From Sclerodactyla briareus (lineage: Eukaryota; Echinodermata; Holothuroidea; Dendrochirotida; Sclerodactylidae), in assembly GCA_026419785.1 (NCBI GenBank), contig JAODTK010001421.1, positions 114,193-178,192 on the forward strand: a stretch of DNA of 64,000 nucleotides, written 5' to 3'. The notes beneath the pieces are model-generated. The model was not told the DNA's origin and ran no database searches. It saw nothing but the letters and a program-made list of their open reading frames with translations. Every line of letters starts with the position of its first letter. Positions within the stretch are counted from its first letter, which is position 1. Made by a program: the position numbers and the translations under genes. This document shows, piece by piece, positions 1 through 13,009 of the stretch.

Positions 1-95
1 TGAGTATGAGAACCCACAGCAGTGTTCACAGTACATCAATCAGAGCCTCCTGTCCTCTCAGAAATAGAGGGCGACATGTTGCTGCCTGAGGTATC

Positions 96-321
96 AATAC
101 ATAATATAATAATAATATTTGAGAATTTAGATAGCGCAACTTATGCAGGGTTGTACAAAGTGCGCTTCACAAACATTACCCTAGTCATAGGAACAACCTG
201 TTGGCCCCACACAAACGTAGGTATATGCTGCACCAAAGTGTGCTTTGACACAGGTCGCACCCCACAGGTACCAATTTGGCACCTGGGTGAAGAGAAGCGA
301 CGGGATGAAGCACAGTCTTAA
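96..321 (-). mobile_element. Body and tail of a tRNA-derived SINE
   Basis: This continues the tRNA-like head on the minus strand. It contains AAGCGCACTTTGTACAACC and TGCGCTATCTAAAT and ends in a short ATT-type simple repeat near 100-115, the usual SINE order of head, body and simple tail. No clear target duplication was found. Confidence 0.5.
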
Positions 322-396
322 GGAACAACGTGGACTCGAACCCACAACCTCTGGGTTATAAGCTCAACGCATTAGCCGATCAGGCCACCACGCTCC
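322..396 (-). repeat. tRNA-like head of a SINE
   Basis: On the minus strand these 75 bases show an A-box-like GTGGCCTGATCGGC, a CTTATAA anticodon loop and a B-box-like GGGTTCGAGTCC. The T stem lacks one C on its 3' side and the anticodon stem has an A-C mismatch, so it should not fold as a working tRNA. It is the promoter head of the SINE described next. Confidence 0.6.
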
Positions 397-1193
397 CCAA
401 CATTCAGAGAATCAAGGTACGTTAGTAGGATTATCAAACTCCAGTGTGTTACATAGTGACACCAAGGTGAGAATTATCGGAGAACATTTTAAAGAAAGTA
501 ATACTCAAGATTTGGAGGTCACACTAATTGAGAATACCTAGATGTGAGATGCACATGGATAACAAATCTACTAACAATCTAAACAAATGAAAAAAACAAC
601 AATGAAGAGAACAAAGAAAAACAAAACAATCAAAATCTAATAACAAAGGCCAATGCTCATGTAACAGATTTCCTTTAAACTAACGCAGGTGAAAGAGGAC
701 ACATCAAAACCCCACACCTCAAATTTGGAGGTTGCATTGTTGAGTTATTTCGATTCCCATTTTTGATCTTTGAAGAATCTGTCATCACCAGAGGGAATGA
801 TGCAAAGTTTGCCAACTCCACAGAGTAAATGCTGCATGTTGCAGCCTTGACACCAGAACAACAAAACCAGATATACACTGAGAAATTATTAATAGTAATT
901 CTTCAATATATTGTGAATCAAGTTGCTTCAGTATGCTTCTATTTCGATCTGACCAATAGTTTGTTACAGGGTTCTCAAAAGTAAAGGTATCACATGACTG
1001 TGTATCACAGGTGATTTCTGGACGGCACGAAGCAAATTCCCCATTAGCCGATTTGGTCGTATTCAGGCATTCGGATCAGCTGGAATTTGGTTTGGGGTTT
1101 GTCTGCCATAATGTAATAGACAGCGAAGTATCGAAAGCAGAAAACCAAGTCAAATTTACATGAACATTGGGAATCTCCACCTCATTGACTCAC
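397..1193. other. Intronic stretch, nothing identified
   Basis: AT-rich, no splice-supported frame, no repeat shared with the rest of the window. Confidence 0.4.
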
Positions 1194-1280
1194 CATTAGT
1201 TACAGTGACTTCTCTGATTATCTTGGTTTGATCGTTGCAGTTTGCGTTGTTCATCTTCGCCCTGAGATTTCTTCCTCTTC
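1194..1280 (-). CDS. Internal exon (phase 1-1), charged segment
   Basis: 87 bp between a well-formed acceptor (pyrimidine tract then GCCCATGTAG) and donor ACTAATG then GTGAGT. GA completes the codon left by the 10269-10340 exon (A plus GA gives Arg), then it reads RGRNLRAKMNNANCNDQ and TKIIREVTVTN, leaving one base. The matching phase supports direct splicing from 10.3 kb across a 9-kb intron. No domain recognised. Confidence 0.55.
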
Positions 1281-2565
1281 CTACATGGGCAGACACAGCA
1301 GCGAGAGAAGAAATGTGATTACTGGATTACATATCTCAATTCATGCAAACATGAAACAAGAAACTGCCAGATACACTAGTCACATAACTGTATAAACAAG
1401 TCAGTGAGGATACATGATAAAACTAGGAATGCAGAAACACTGCAACCAGGAGTGGAAGGTCTTACTTAGGGAATACTGAACAGATGTGAGTGCCTTTGTT
1501 GTAAAACTAAAAACGGGATGGACGTCCTAAAGGCGGACTTTTCCTGACTATTATGATGTCTATTAAAGCGGTTCTAATTCGAGAACAAAGGCCCGATTAT
1601 CTGTTTATTAATCCCATTCACAAAATACCCAATCACTTCACTTATTGTTTCATAAGAAAAGTGTGATGATATTGCCTGAGACTGGAAGCGAAGATGTTCC
1701 AAGGAGTGGTTGATAAACTGTACAAGCGACACTTGCACGTGCAACTCGTACATTGCGTATCGTGTTTGCGATAGCTGAAACGTGTCAAACTGCTTGTGCG
1801 CGTTTGTTGTGCTTGTGCGCGTTTGTTGTGCTTGCGCGTGACTTTTAAACATAGTAGCAAGCATTGCACATCACATGCTCATCCTCAATTTTGTCAGCCT
1901 GTGTTCATTATCAGAATACAAACCGCGTTATAATTTGCTTTTCTATGCTAATTCTACGTCATAGGTCACTGGTATTTATCAATGTTGGACAGTAGGCTAC
2001 TGATAGGTGATAACATGCACTGCATTCTTTAAATCTTCAACATTTCATAAAGAATCACATAATAAGACATCGAATGACCACTGGTGACAGGGAGAAGGAG
2101 AAAGTCTACTGTGGAATTCCTGCCACAAAGCCTAACACTGACGTTTCTGATTACCGGAGGTGCTTTATCTCCTTTCCATGAGTTTTGAGCGAGGATCTGA
2201 TTTAAGGAGTTGTGCAGTGAATCAATAGGTCTTGACATGCATGATATTGAACAGTAATTAATTAAGTAAATTACCTCTAAAGGTTGTAGAGAATGAAGAT
2301 CATGAAGATTTGAGGTACAAAAGAGATGTCTACCCATTGGTGGTGGGAGCAGTATACTGCCTGATGTCGTTGTGATGTGGTGGAAGTCTGTTCTTATAGC
2401 GATGTTAGGGGACCAGGCCTTTCTTTACTTGCTGTGAGAGAATTACAAGCATCATGACAGCATCATGCGAGGATCCATGGTAGGGACGAGAGGAGTGGAT
2501 GGAGGACACATAATTGAGTGGGACTCAGTTTAGCCTCCATTCGTTATCTGATAGTTTATCACATT

Positions 2566-2625
2566 CTGGCATACATAAGCAGGCTCAAAGTGCTTCTTAG
2601 ACATTACCCTGATCATGGGTACTGG
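2566..2625 (+). repeat. SINE core fragment
   Basis: CAGGCTCAAAGTGCTTCTTA followed by ACATTACCCTGATCATGGG. The same core (CTCAAGGCGCTTCACAGATT, ACCCTGATCATT) recurs at 34.5 kb, so this is a dispersed SINE-type fragment. The head was not found. Confidence 0.4.
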
Positions 2626-3112
2626 TAAGCGACGTTGTTACAAAACTATCTGAAGCGTTGCAACGCATGCCCAGGGCGTTCCACGGCATGTACAATTGGT
2701 TAGCGTCGCAAACGTGGTTAGTCGTTCCGACCCAGTGGGATTATTTCCTACAAGTGATGATTTGAAACTAGTCGCCCAGCGAACGCAGTGCGTTGCGATG
2801 CGGCCGACTTAACTGTGCTGCACAATAAACCATTGTCTGCACAGATCGCAACGATCCGACGCAGCTGCATTATAGAATCACGAGTCACTCCATGACTGGA
2901 TTATATCGATTATTCCTTTCCCACAGAACAGGTAACACTGAATGAAAAACTTTTAGCACAGACAAGAATTTATCAGGCACGATGTTCATGTATGTTTCTT
3001 GAATTTTGGTAGGTTAATTTTACCGTCAGATTTTTTTTAGGCCATGTTAGTAGCCTATGTAATGACTCTAACATTTGGTGATTTTTACTACAAGGCTGCG
3101 CGAAGATTGTGC

Positions 3113-3128
3113 AGGGTTAGGGTTAGGG
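3113..3128 (+). repeat. Short telomere-like tract
   Basis: GGGTTAGGGTTAGGGT, about two and a half TTAGGG units. Too short to mean a telomere; noted as an interstitial motif. Confidence 0.6.
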
Positions 3129-6100
3129 TGCGTATCTGCAAGGTCAGTGTACCGGCGTTTAATAAATCTTTCACGTGCGGGGTGGAGGAAGCAATCAATA
3201 CCCGACAAAGTAGAGGAGAGTTTAAATTGGCAGGGGGTGGAGTAAGGGATGTTAACTAAATTCCTTATGCGGATTTCCCCGATCAAATGGGTCCTCCCAC
3301 CTGTCCCATTCATACCGTTCACCAGACCATATTGAACACCTAGGCCACACGGTTACAGATTTACTGAGTGCCCAACTACGCCCAAGCCGCGACGTAGCCC
3401 GTGCATGCCTTGAGAATCCCCCCTCGCCAGTACACAGTGCAGTGGTTACCAGGGACTATTTTATTGTGCCAATGTTTTAACTGCTGGCTGTGCCATAACA
3501 TGCCTGTGCCTGATATGAGACGCTCACCATTTTACATGGCTGGGGATTCCCAGGGACTAATATTCATTACGCAGAACTGTTATCAAACCTGGGCATGGAA
3601 ATGTGACAGTGTGTTCACAGAAAAAAAAAAAGGTTACGGGGAATTATTTAGTTATTTGAAGGAGTTTGAGTGTTGGGTTGAATAAGGTTCATAGTAGGTA
3701 AAGTTGAGGCTGTGGTCTCTGTTCAAAATAAAAAGTACACGGTATAATTTGTTATTATCATATGAAATTATTTCAGGTTTTTGTAAACAGAAGACAAATA
3801 ATATGATGACCCATTTCGTGTCATTTCTACACCCCTTCCCTCCCCATTTTCTTTTGCAGTTACAAAGATATGTAGGCATTCCATATTATCCAATTCTAGA
3901 TCGTTTTTTTTTGGGGGGGGTGGAAATGATGGGGGCCAAAAATGCTTTCGTTGTTTGTCAGGCAATTCCGAAACACCGGCCTTCACTATAGCTTCTAACT
4001 GTTCAGCTGTTTATATTTTTGTATTGTTGCATTAACAAAAAGGTTGGTATAATGTTCTCGTTCACTACTAACAATCAAGAAAAAAATCAATCCAAGCCTA
4101 TACTCAATCGAGGTAAGCAAGCCGCCGATACTGATATTTACCCTTCATGCTTTGGAGAATACCAAATTTATTGGTAATAGCCTGATTTACACTGCTACTG
4201 ATATAACTTTTCCAAGCCGAGCCAGGCTGGGATGTTCTTCCGATGGTTAAGTGCTACTGTACGCTGTTGCCTGCAAAGCGACCGTGGTTTGCTCAGACCA
4301 CTAAGTGCATGGGGCAGTACGGGGGGAGGGGGATGTCTGCATTTTCCTGAGAGGGAGGAAATTCATATCCTAAAGGCCCCCTCCCTTGCGTTCGAGAGCA
4401 TGGTATCTTTCCACTAACATTTTGTTCGGCACTTGCAACCATGTTATTTAGCCAAAAACTCAGTGGGTGGAAGCTTTTTTTTTTACAGATGGCCACCCCC
4501 ACTCGCCTCCCCTTGGATGATTTTCCATTTCTAATATCTGTTTAATGTTCAGGGCCTGTGGAAAGTTACGTGATAGCGAAGAAATATGTACAGGGTCCTG
4601 TATGCCTGATAACAGTTATACTTTTTCAATGTTTTTAACTAATCAATTATAACTACAAATACTCCAGTGAATGCAAAAAGCATATGTTTCATAGAGAATA
4701 AATGTTGTAGCTTTCTAATCATATTATTATCAAATGTGTATCACGTACAAGTGTTATTATTTGTAAATTAAAAAAAGTTAAAAAAAAAGTTCCAATCACC
4801 GCGCGGGACCCTATCTTGCTTCCAACTTCACAAATCAACGTTAGCTACACTGTACTACAAACAGCGCTGCGTACTGAAAAACACGATGGCGATCGCGGAG
4901 GAAGGCTTAGGAACGCCTGGCCCAATGACGGGACGGTACTGGTACTTGGAGTATAGCTGAATTATTCCACCTGAAAAACGTGGCAGTTGGATATTATTAC
5001 GCATTGCTATCACGCCCAACCCCGCGGCCACAGCGAAATCAATTCATCCAGCTGTGGGCTGATCAGGCTGTGCAGCAATGTTTGTTGCCTAGCCGCGTAG
5101 AGGAGACAAGTGAAAGTTTTGGCAGAAGGTTGGGGCTTCGGGAAAGCTGAGTAGTTATGCTCTATTGTACACTGACAGGAAATCATTTATCCCTGACTTG
5201 CTGTACCGTACCCCACTGGAACCACATGGCAATGGCGGATGGGGAAGGAAAGGTATACAAGAAGCGTATTAGCGGGGGCATGGGGGTCAACCCAGGATTG
5301 GGGGGGATAAGGGGGTATGGCCCCCCACTTTCAAAAGTGGGGAGATATCATATCGCTTGTCCCCCCCCATACTTTTCGGACCGTAATAACACAAAAAAAT
5401 AATAGGCCACATGCCCGCCGATGTGTATCAGTTAAACTGATACAATTTTGTCAAACAAAACAAATCGCGTTGGAAATTGGCCTTAAAGTTTTCCATAATT
5501 CCAGGTGCGGGACGCCCAGGTGAAGATCTGGACCCGACAGGTCAAAGTCGAAGGATTACCCGTGTTTCATATACCAAGTTCTCCAATTTTTATCGAATAG
5601 CCAAAAGGCATAATTTTCCGTTTTCGCGTTTGCAAATGGCGTTTTCTTCCCGTCATTGTAGGTAAATATGCGATGTAATGCTTCAATCATTTGTCACTCG
5701 ATTAATTTCTCCTGAAAATTGGGTACAAATTCTGCTCCCAGATTTGAAACGGTTCCGTCCGCCTATGGCTTTTCCCGCCGATCCCACCAGGGACCCGTTG
5801 GTAGAACCTGGATCCCGCGCAACAAACAAAGCCAGAGTAGAAGGGTAATAAAAAATTACCATGTTGTGATATTCAGTAATCCATCTTAGTATGCACAATG
5901 ACAATGTCTTTGCTGGTCTTTTACTCAAATCACCATGTAGATGGGGTGTATTGAGCCTGGCAAGTGCCGCATCAGTCGATCTGCAGGGTTATGAAATAGA
6001 TTTCTTTTTGGTGGCTCCGCCCATTTGACATCCGCATCCACTTTCAAAAAACGGATCGACGCCCTGGCAAGGGGTCAGGAAAAAAATTCCCATGATAAGT

Positions 6101-8349
6101 GTACGGGCGCGACAGCCAATATCGGGACGGCTCGCGAAAGCCCCCTTCTTCCATGACGCTTCTACCGTGAGGCGAAAAATCTGTGAGGAAGAACTTCAAC
6201 CAAGAGGCTAGTTTAGGAAGGAGGCCCATGAATAAAATGTGTGTCGTTATCGACTCTCTCACACTTACATTTGGACCACATACCAAGCACAAATGTATTG
6301 AGACCAATTACAAGTTAAACCTGTTCGGAAAAAAAGGGAAAACCAGGGTTAGGCCTATTCATCAGAGGAAAATAGCATACTGTTGTTATATACCCAGCCA
6401 CCCTAGTATAGGCTAACGTTCTTTTCAAGCCAGGTTAAGACATGTTGAAATTTCGGGTACGAACCCCCTCACCCCTCCTCATCATCTTCTGGTTAGATTT
6501 ATACCCCACCCATCACATTGTGAGAACTCATGATGTCACGGGTCGGGCTCACGAAAACGCAAGGTCGGGGGGTCCTAAAACAACATTATCATTGGGAACA
6601 CACACATCCCTGAGATCACCGCCTCAGTAACAGGTTACGGCCCTTTAACATTGTAGGTACCATTCCTTTTAAGCTAGTATAAGACACCGCTTCAAATATT
6701 CTTATCCCCCCCCCTCCTTCTATGGCAACAAGTTTGTTTCAAATCTAATCGACTATAGCGTATGACGGGGGTCTGGCAGGGATATATTGATACTCTGTTC
6801 GATCTGCATGCGTTAAATAGGCAACACTGCGGAATCGCGGCAAGGGGGTAAATAATTGTTTTAGTCGGCAAGGCGGCTAATCCCTTCCCGCTGAAAAAAG
6901 CCGTGGCGAGCATCAATCACCAATTGAGATGAGAAGTTTCATTCCTCAATCTACGCCCCAAACTTCATGATTCTAGGGGGCACCATTAATATATTCAACC
7001 ACTGTTTTGCACGAAACATTCGATCTGCCGATACTGCGAACAAGGCTCAGGATAGAACTACATTGTTTCATTTTTTGACCGCCCCGTGGCATAGGATGGT
7101 GAAGCGGCCCTGTTCCAGGTGGACCTATAGCCCATTGTGTGTCTCTTCTCTGGAGCTACGTGGCAAGGAAAAACAAAATAGAACACTGAGAACAGACTAG
7201 CCCAAATCCGGGAAAAAATCTCGGCCGTCTTTCAAGATTATTTGGTAGTCTGGTCGTGATTCATTTATTATGGGGTAGGGGAATATGAACTTTTTTTCAG
7301 GGGAGCAGACTATATAATACCCCACACCCCACAAAAAAAAAAAATGTTTGGATTGAGGGGATGTTTTTTTTTATGCACGGAACACACTGTTCTCCAAACT
7401 TGAGTACCTCTGAAAACTTACCGGAACCTTCGAAGGGCGGGGTTGATTCTTTTGTTGATCGTTAGTGAATGTAAAAGAATATATACAAACCTTTTGTTAA
7501 CAACAGAGTGCAAAATATGAGCATTCAAAACAAGTTTGTGAAATAACATTCAATTCTGAAGGACTATACTATATTTATATTAATTCATTAGTCATCAATA
7601 CCATTAGGTCCATTATGTCACAGGCTACACGCTTCCTCATTTTTAGCATTAGAAACCTTAGGTAGCTTGAAATTCAGCGCCATCACGAAAAACGAGGAGG
7701 ACAAACTGTTTGCGGACTACAATTACAATACTTACATTTAAATTGAGGGGAAAAATCACTAGTCTCTACCCCCTACTTCGATAGACCCTCCATGTTATCT
7801 AAAACATATTCTCACGCACGCACACCGCTCAAAATGACTGGGACCCGCTAACTGCCTAGACCCTCTACCCCTCTCCAGCTTCAACATGTGATCGTGCCCG
7901 CGTAAATCATAATATGTCGGCTTTTCAAGTCGTACAGGCCTATATTTTATTATAAGCATATAATATAGAAGGACAATTATATCAACAATATGAAGCGCTA
8001 GAATGAGAATACTTTGAGCAGGCCATTATTATAAAATATTGCAGACGGCCTTAATAATTGGAACAAACAAGTGATGCAACATGAAATCACAAGCTTTGAA
8101 CAAAGTCAGCAAAAACATGCATGCGATACTGAATCTCAACATGGTTTCCCACTCCATTTTATTCAATCCTCCTCTTCCCCTTAACCCAGTATTTTCTTGC
8201 TGGAGCAGGAGAGGATAATTCGACCTGGTAATACTACCCAACAGGCTAAGTGTTCGTTGAGAGGTTGTTGAAGAAATAATTTGACTCAGCAAACACAAAT
8301 GTCACTCAGCTATACGACCTTCCCTCGCTTGCCTGATTAATCTGCGCAC

Positions 8350-8394
8350 CTGGAAGGTTTTTGTCATTGCCTCCGCGTCTTCGGCACCTGCCAT
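8350..8394 (-). CDS. Possible alternative first coding exon in a CpG-rich block
   Basis: ATG at 8394 in a fair start context (GATCACATGGC) opens MAGAEDAEAMTKTFQ and reaches CAG then GTGCGC. It sits in a CpG-dense stretch (see 8400-8600) that could be an internal promoter of the minus-strand gene. It ends at a codon boundary, which does not fit the phase-1 exon at 1280. Tentative. Confidence 0.2.
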
Positions 8395-8399
8395 GTGAT

Positions 8400-8600
8400 C
8401 GGGGAACAACCCCGCAAGATCACTGGACCGGCACACTTTGCTCGATCGACACTGAGCGCGGCCAGCCCTAGCCGTGTGAAAACAACGCCCCCTGCTTATG
8501 CCACCGACATATATTCTACTCCCCTGGCTACACTGAATCGATGTCCGCAGCGTTAGGGCGATTCCGGACTGGGGATGAAGGCGGCTGACGATTTCGAGGT
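8400..8600. promoter_or_regulatory. CpG-dense block
   Basis: About 18 CpG dinucleotides in roughly 190 bp, against a CpG-poor background in most of the window. It lies just upstream (minus strand) of the ATG at 8394. It could be an alternative promoter of the minus-strand gene or a remnant of GC-rich mobile DNA. No TATA box or initiator seen. Confidence 0.3.
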
Positions 8601-8760
8601 GGGATGTTCGCCTATGGGGGGGGGGCAGGGCAGTGACAAAAACATGTTTTTCCTTGAGAGACATCGTAAAGAAACGAAGTTATAATGGAACAAATTATTA
8701 GTATTACCGGGCACAGGATGTGTGAAAAGCGAGAGGAGAGAGGGGAATGGGGGTACAAGA

Positions 8761-8823
8761 TTATATATATATATATATAATATAATATTATATATATATA
8801 ATATGTGTGTGTGATATATATAT
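8761..8823. repeat. (TA)n/(TG)n microsatellite
   Basis: Alternating TA tracts with short TG units. An AT-rich spacer with no coding content. Confidence 0.8.
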
Positions 8824-9825
8824 GTTGCTGTTGTGTGGTTGTGTGTCACTGATTTGGTTCTGCACCCTCACACCTAAACACGTGCGGAGTAGAGAGAGTT
8901 GCAGATGGACAAGACTGAATGAAGTAACAGTCGAGTATACAGTTTGCACTGTGGTCAGCTGCTGGTGAAGAAAGTCCACTTATATCTCAAGTACAGGTAT
9001 TTTGTGATCATGTAACTGTTGGGTAAATGGGGTTAGGGGTAGAACAAACCACCCAGGTCAGAAATTGACACAGGAAAATATACCAATGTTTTGTCAGTGC
9101 ATGATGGACGGAAAACTTTGATTTGTGAGATATAACTTTCATTGAAGAAGAAGTTGAACATGTGAGGGCCGCCCGGAAATGGGGAGGGGGGGGTCACGAG
9201 ATGGTGGGTAACAGTAGGCCATCGTTTCCCTCCAGTGGAAGGAACCTTTGAGGAATCCTATTGTAGGCACTACTCGGAATGAAAACAGGTTTCCTATCTT
9301 GAGATATATACAGATTAGTCTATAAGCGAACACGTGGAAGAGATCGTCCCGGGAGTCGCAAGTGTATTTTATATGGCTGTGGCTACTGGGTCGCTCCAAA
9401 TGATTGCTCGTACTTAGCGACGAGCGGCGACGTGTGGGCTAATAACCAAATTTGACGTTTGGAGATCGGGATATTAGGATTTCGAAAAGGTTTCATAAAC
9501 TTCTAGAGAGCACTTATGAAACGATTCGATAAAGTGATTATTATTATGGGATCGTCAGTCGCTTGAATGTCTCAAAAAGAACAAACAAGAACCACGGATT
9601 AGGCCAAGATTGTTGCAACTATCTTACCTGCTATGAATAAACACTAACGAGTCTCCGTTCCGCGGCAGTGGATTAACTATTCCCTAAAACAGAGTAACTT
9701 AGAGAGACACAATTATTGTTTTTTTTTTTTAACACCTTTCCCCATGCTCCCTTTGAGTAGGTTTGTAGGGGTAACAATAGAGGAGTTTGCAAAGCGGCTA
9801 AATCAGACGGGGGTTATTGTTCAAC

Positions 9826-10001
<176 letters not shown>

Positions 10002-10268
10002 GCTGGGACTCTCCGGACTTGCCCTATTACAATAGAACTGTTCATAGCGTTCCAACGCATTGCTGATACTAGGCGTTCAACGAGGTGCGTTGGCAGTGCT
10101 TAAGAGGTTTGTACGGAGTCCCTAAGTTCTTTGACAACATGTCAAGTAAGGGCTACGGATTGATGGAGAGGCCATGGATAGGCCAATTAGAATTCCCAAT
10201 TCAATTAGTGGAAGATAATCAAAGATGAGGTGTAGCATTCATTTCGATGATGATGAAAATAAACTTAC

Positions 10269-10340
10269 TTGATTCTGTTGATGGCGCTGATGCGACAGGC
10301 CCGCCAGAGAAAAACACATTGACGAGCAGAATTTCATCTC
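10269..10340 (-). CDS. PDZ-like core exon (GDEILLVN)
   Basis: 72 bp with acceptor CTTGATCCACAG (good pyrimidine tract) and strong donor AATCAA then GTAAGT. Two bases complete the first codon, then it reads GDEILLVNVFFSGGPVAS then APSTES, leaving one base. GDEILLVN matches strands D-E of PDZ domains and would follow the GLGF exon at 12.05 kb. The usual xNG turn is NV here and the rest does not look like a normal second half, so the domain may be atypical or the following sequence divergent. The phase (1 to 1) matches the exon at 1280. Confidence 0.6.
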
Positions 10341-10837
10341 CTGTGGATCAAGGTCAAGACAGATTGATTAGATGTGTGGTGAATTAGACAACGGGCCAGG
10401 ACTGAGACCACGGGAGCACAACCAGGCAGGTATTCTCTGGCAAAAGATGTCCAACTACCATGACATGGTAATATTCTGCAAGTGCTCCCCTGTATTTCAG
10501 TGAGAAGCACTGCATGAAAACTCTGAAAAGTTTGAAATCGATCAAGAGTGCCAATGTGGCACAGTGGGTAACCTATGAATGAATTTTTGCCAACATTTGT
10601 TGTAAAAAAAAAAAGTGAATCATTTTTTACCAAATGTACAGCCAATTGAATCTGTAGGAGAAGAAAGCATTTCGACATTAATGCTAGAAAGGACCTCTTT
10701 AGGGCAAATGATGCCTGAATAACTTTCAATCCCAAATACTGAAACACCCTTATAGTAACACTAGTCAGTGATGTCAAAAGTATTAAAACAAAAAAACCAA
10801 CTTGATCTGTAGGGAAAGCATTTTGTGTTTTCTCACA

Positions 10838-11792
10838 CAAGGTGATCGCCCAGTGTCTCGCTGGTTGCGCGATTAGTGTTTACTTCTAGTTAGTCACCAT
10901 GTGCAAACATACAGGGAATGTCCATGTTTGCTTAAGATTTCGGTATAGCATTTAACAGAAAAGCCTACTAATCATTGACCAAGTTCAAATTCGAAAGGAA
11001 CTGATTAGTGACCAATCTACCAAAGGAGTATAAGGTTTTTGGAAATGTGACTAAAATGGCTTAAATGATGCGAAGTATTAGCGGATATATTTTAATTTCA
11101 TGATGAAAATCTCGGCAAAACTTCCAAAAATTATGAATAATTTATGCAAATTAGGACACATTGAATGACCTCCAGTGACCCCTGAATTAATGTGTAAAAA
11201 TATTGGAACTCAAGGGAAGGTAAACCCTACCCACCAGGGGTTTCATGAAAATCAAGCCAACTTTGAAAATTTCACATAATATGCAAATTAGTATGTTGAA
11301 GACCTCATTGCCACAGGAATCCTAGTTAAAAAGTTTTGCGGACTGAAGGTAGACCATATTCACCACGTTTATGGAAATCCGGGACAAAATTTCGAATTTA
11401 GGCATTATATTGCCATTACATAGACTTAATACCACCATTTACGCTGAAAATCTAATCATTCCATCTCTTATACCCCGCACTATGATGCCCAAACCAAGTC
11501 ACCATAGCACTACGGTTAATCCGTAATTTGCTAACGAGCCTGCTCTGAACAATAAATACATAAAATAGGGGAGTACTTCCTTCATTGTGACTTTTGTGCC
11601 CAAAATCTCATCAGATCGTGTTCACCTAACCCCGATGCTCCTGAAAATTTGTCTCATACACTTACATCGAGAGCTATCCTGACTGTGAAGAGCAAAGTTT
11701 TCACACCACATTACACACCGTACACACACACATGCCATAGTTGTGACCACTAAGTCTCCTCCTGAATTCATTCAGACGAGACAAAAAATGGA
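10838..11792 (+). repeat. Family A dispersed repeat, copy 1 (near full length)
   Basis: Starts AAGGTGATCGCCCAGTGTC, then ATTTAACAGAAAAGCC, repeated blocks around ATGCAAATTAG and TGAATGACCTCCAGTGACC, and a 3' part GATCGTGTTCACC... ending TTCAGACGAGACAAAAA. The block order is the same in the other A copies. No coding capacity; probably a non-autonomous element. Confidence 0.75.
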
Positions 11793-11945
11793 GGAATTTA
11801 TCACACTGCCTAACCCCAGTGGCTCAAGTCAAATGTTTGACATTTGGGAACTAAGGTAGCCATACCCATCAACAAAACAAAAATTCAAGCCTACTTCTTG
11901 GACCGCCTTCCCTCAGAAGCTGAGGGTCCCCAGGAAATTATTGAC

Positions 11946-12053
11946 CTGACAACTAGTCCCGCCCTCTGCCGTGGTCCCCTCCATCGATGTGATGCTGAAC
12001 CCCAGACCCTGACCAAAGCCACCCTTAATCATCAACGAGATCTCAGAAGTATT
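11946..12053 (-). CDS. PDZ domain, N-terminal half (exon)
   Basis: The exon starts after CCTTTCATAG and reads NTSEISLMIKGGFGQGLGF then SITSMEGTTAEGG. EISLMI is the first PDZ strand and GLGFSI is the textbook carboxylate-binding loop. The 3' end is unclear: CAG then GTCAAT would end it in frame, but the domain would then lack its middle strands. Reading on, the frame meets a stop about 25 bases later, and better-looking peptide lies in another frame, so an indel or a further donor near 11895 is possible. The strand and GLGF motif are clear; the far boundary is a guess. Confidence 0.6.
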
Positions 12054-12059
12054 CTATGA

Positions 12060-13009
12060 AAGGTGGCAGACCACTCTGGAAGGGATAGACCTCTGTCCTG
12101 CAGAAACATGACAGACCAAGGCTCAGGGGATTACTTGACTTTTAACCCCAATAAAAACAAAAACCCCCCCCAAACCGATGACTTTATCGATGAAAATGCG
12201 ATAGAAATTACCGTCAGTTATATGTATGTTAGACAAAGAAAATGCCGTAATTGACTTAGGGAAATAAGAAAAACAATATAATCCAGAATCTTGGTCATCA
12301 AGAGTATATTGTTGATCGAGTTGACGAGTATAAATACTGGGTTTGTACATTTGATATTGATAAGGTGGGAAAGCTATGATGAACGGTCGCCAAACGCCTT
12401 CTTAAATTCTGTACGTATGCTCGCGTTGGATGCAGCTGGATTCCCCTTTGGTAGGTCCTGACATTTTAATTTTTCTTATTAATTTATTATCGGCAGTGCA
12501 TTCACACATGTATAAACGCACGGGATGGTTTAATTGCACAGGAGAAGACGTCAAAAGTTCCGTTAAGTTCCAATGACATGACAAAGCGGGCCGGCAGCAG
12601 AACTAATTGGGAGAAGATGCGTGCCACAGTGGATGAGGTATATGAAATGGCAGTCGGTAAAAAGCTTAGCTCCATTCTTGAGGATTACAGCCACCCATAT
12701 CTCAAAGCATGCAAATTCTATCACCCACCAGGTGTACGATGAGGCCACTGAGAGCGCAGGCCAAATCATCACCCCTCATCTTCCTTGGGAAGCCAGTCAT
12801 GATTTTTATTCTGTCTTTCCCCGTTTGACTATCGTATATTTCTATCTTTGCCACTAAATGGGATTTCTCCATTTTTTCTTTAAAATTTTTTTCACATTTT
12901 GATATAGGCTATTTAATGAACCTAACTGAATACTTGTTAGCTTGTTTCTATGATTTTTGTCTGACTGGTCCTCTCCAAACCTTTATCCTACTCTTAAGAA
13001 AAATAAAGA
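12060..13009. other. Intron; possible degenerate mobile-element coding at 12.6 kb
   Basis: At about 12616-12735 (+) a frame reads VGKKLSSILEDYSHPYLK, which loosely resembles the C-terminus of LINE-type reverse transcriptase proteins. It stops quickly and no upstream partner is seen. Confidence 0.2.

Larger units (their letters stand above)
1281..8300. other. Long intron, mostly unannotated
   Basis: Apart from the SINE core at 2.57 kb and the telomere-like tract, no supported exon. A 41-bp minus-strand candidate at about 1466-1506 (TTTTTAG acceptor, GTAAGA donor) is too short to trust. G-rich repeat-like sequence with short inverted blocks lies at 5270-5400. Two minus-strand open frames (5683-5928, 6044-6307) look protein-like but have no splice or family support. 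Confidence 0.35.

Noticed and set aside
322-396. Functional tRNA
   Set aside because: A missing base in the T stem and a mismatch in the anticodon stem, plus an attached SINE body and tail.
3113-3128. Telomere or internal telomeric array
   Set aside because: Only about two and a half TTAGGG units.
10334-10840. 168-codon minus-strand open frame upstream of the 10.3-kb exon
   Set aside because: It crosses the acceptor of the 10269-10340 exon in a different frame from the PDZ-like peptide, and shows no family pattern or start context.
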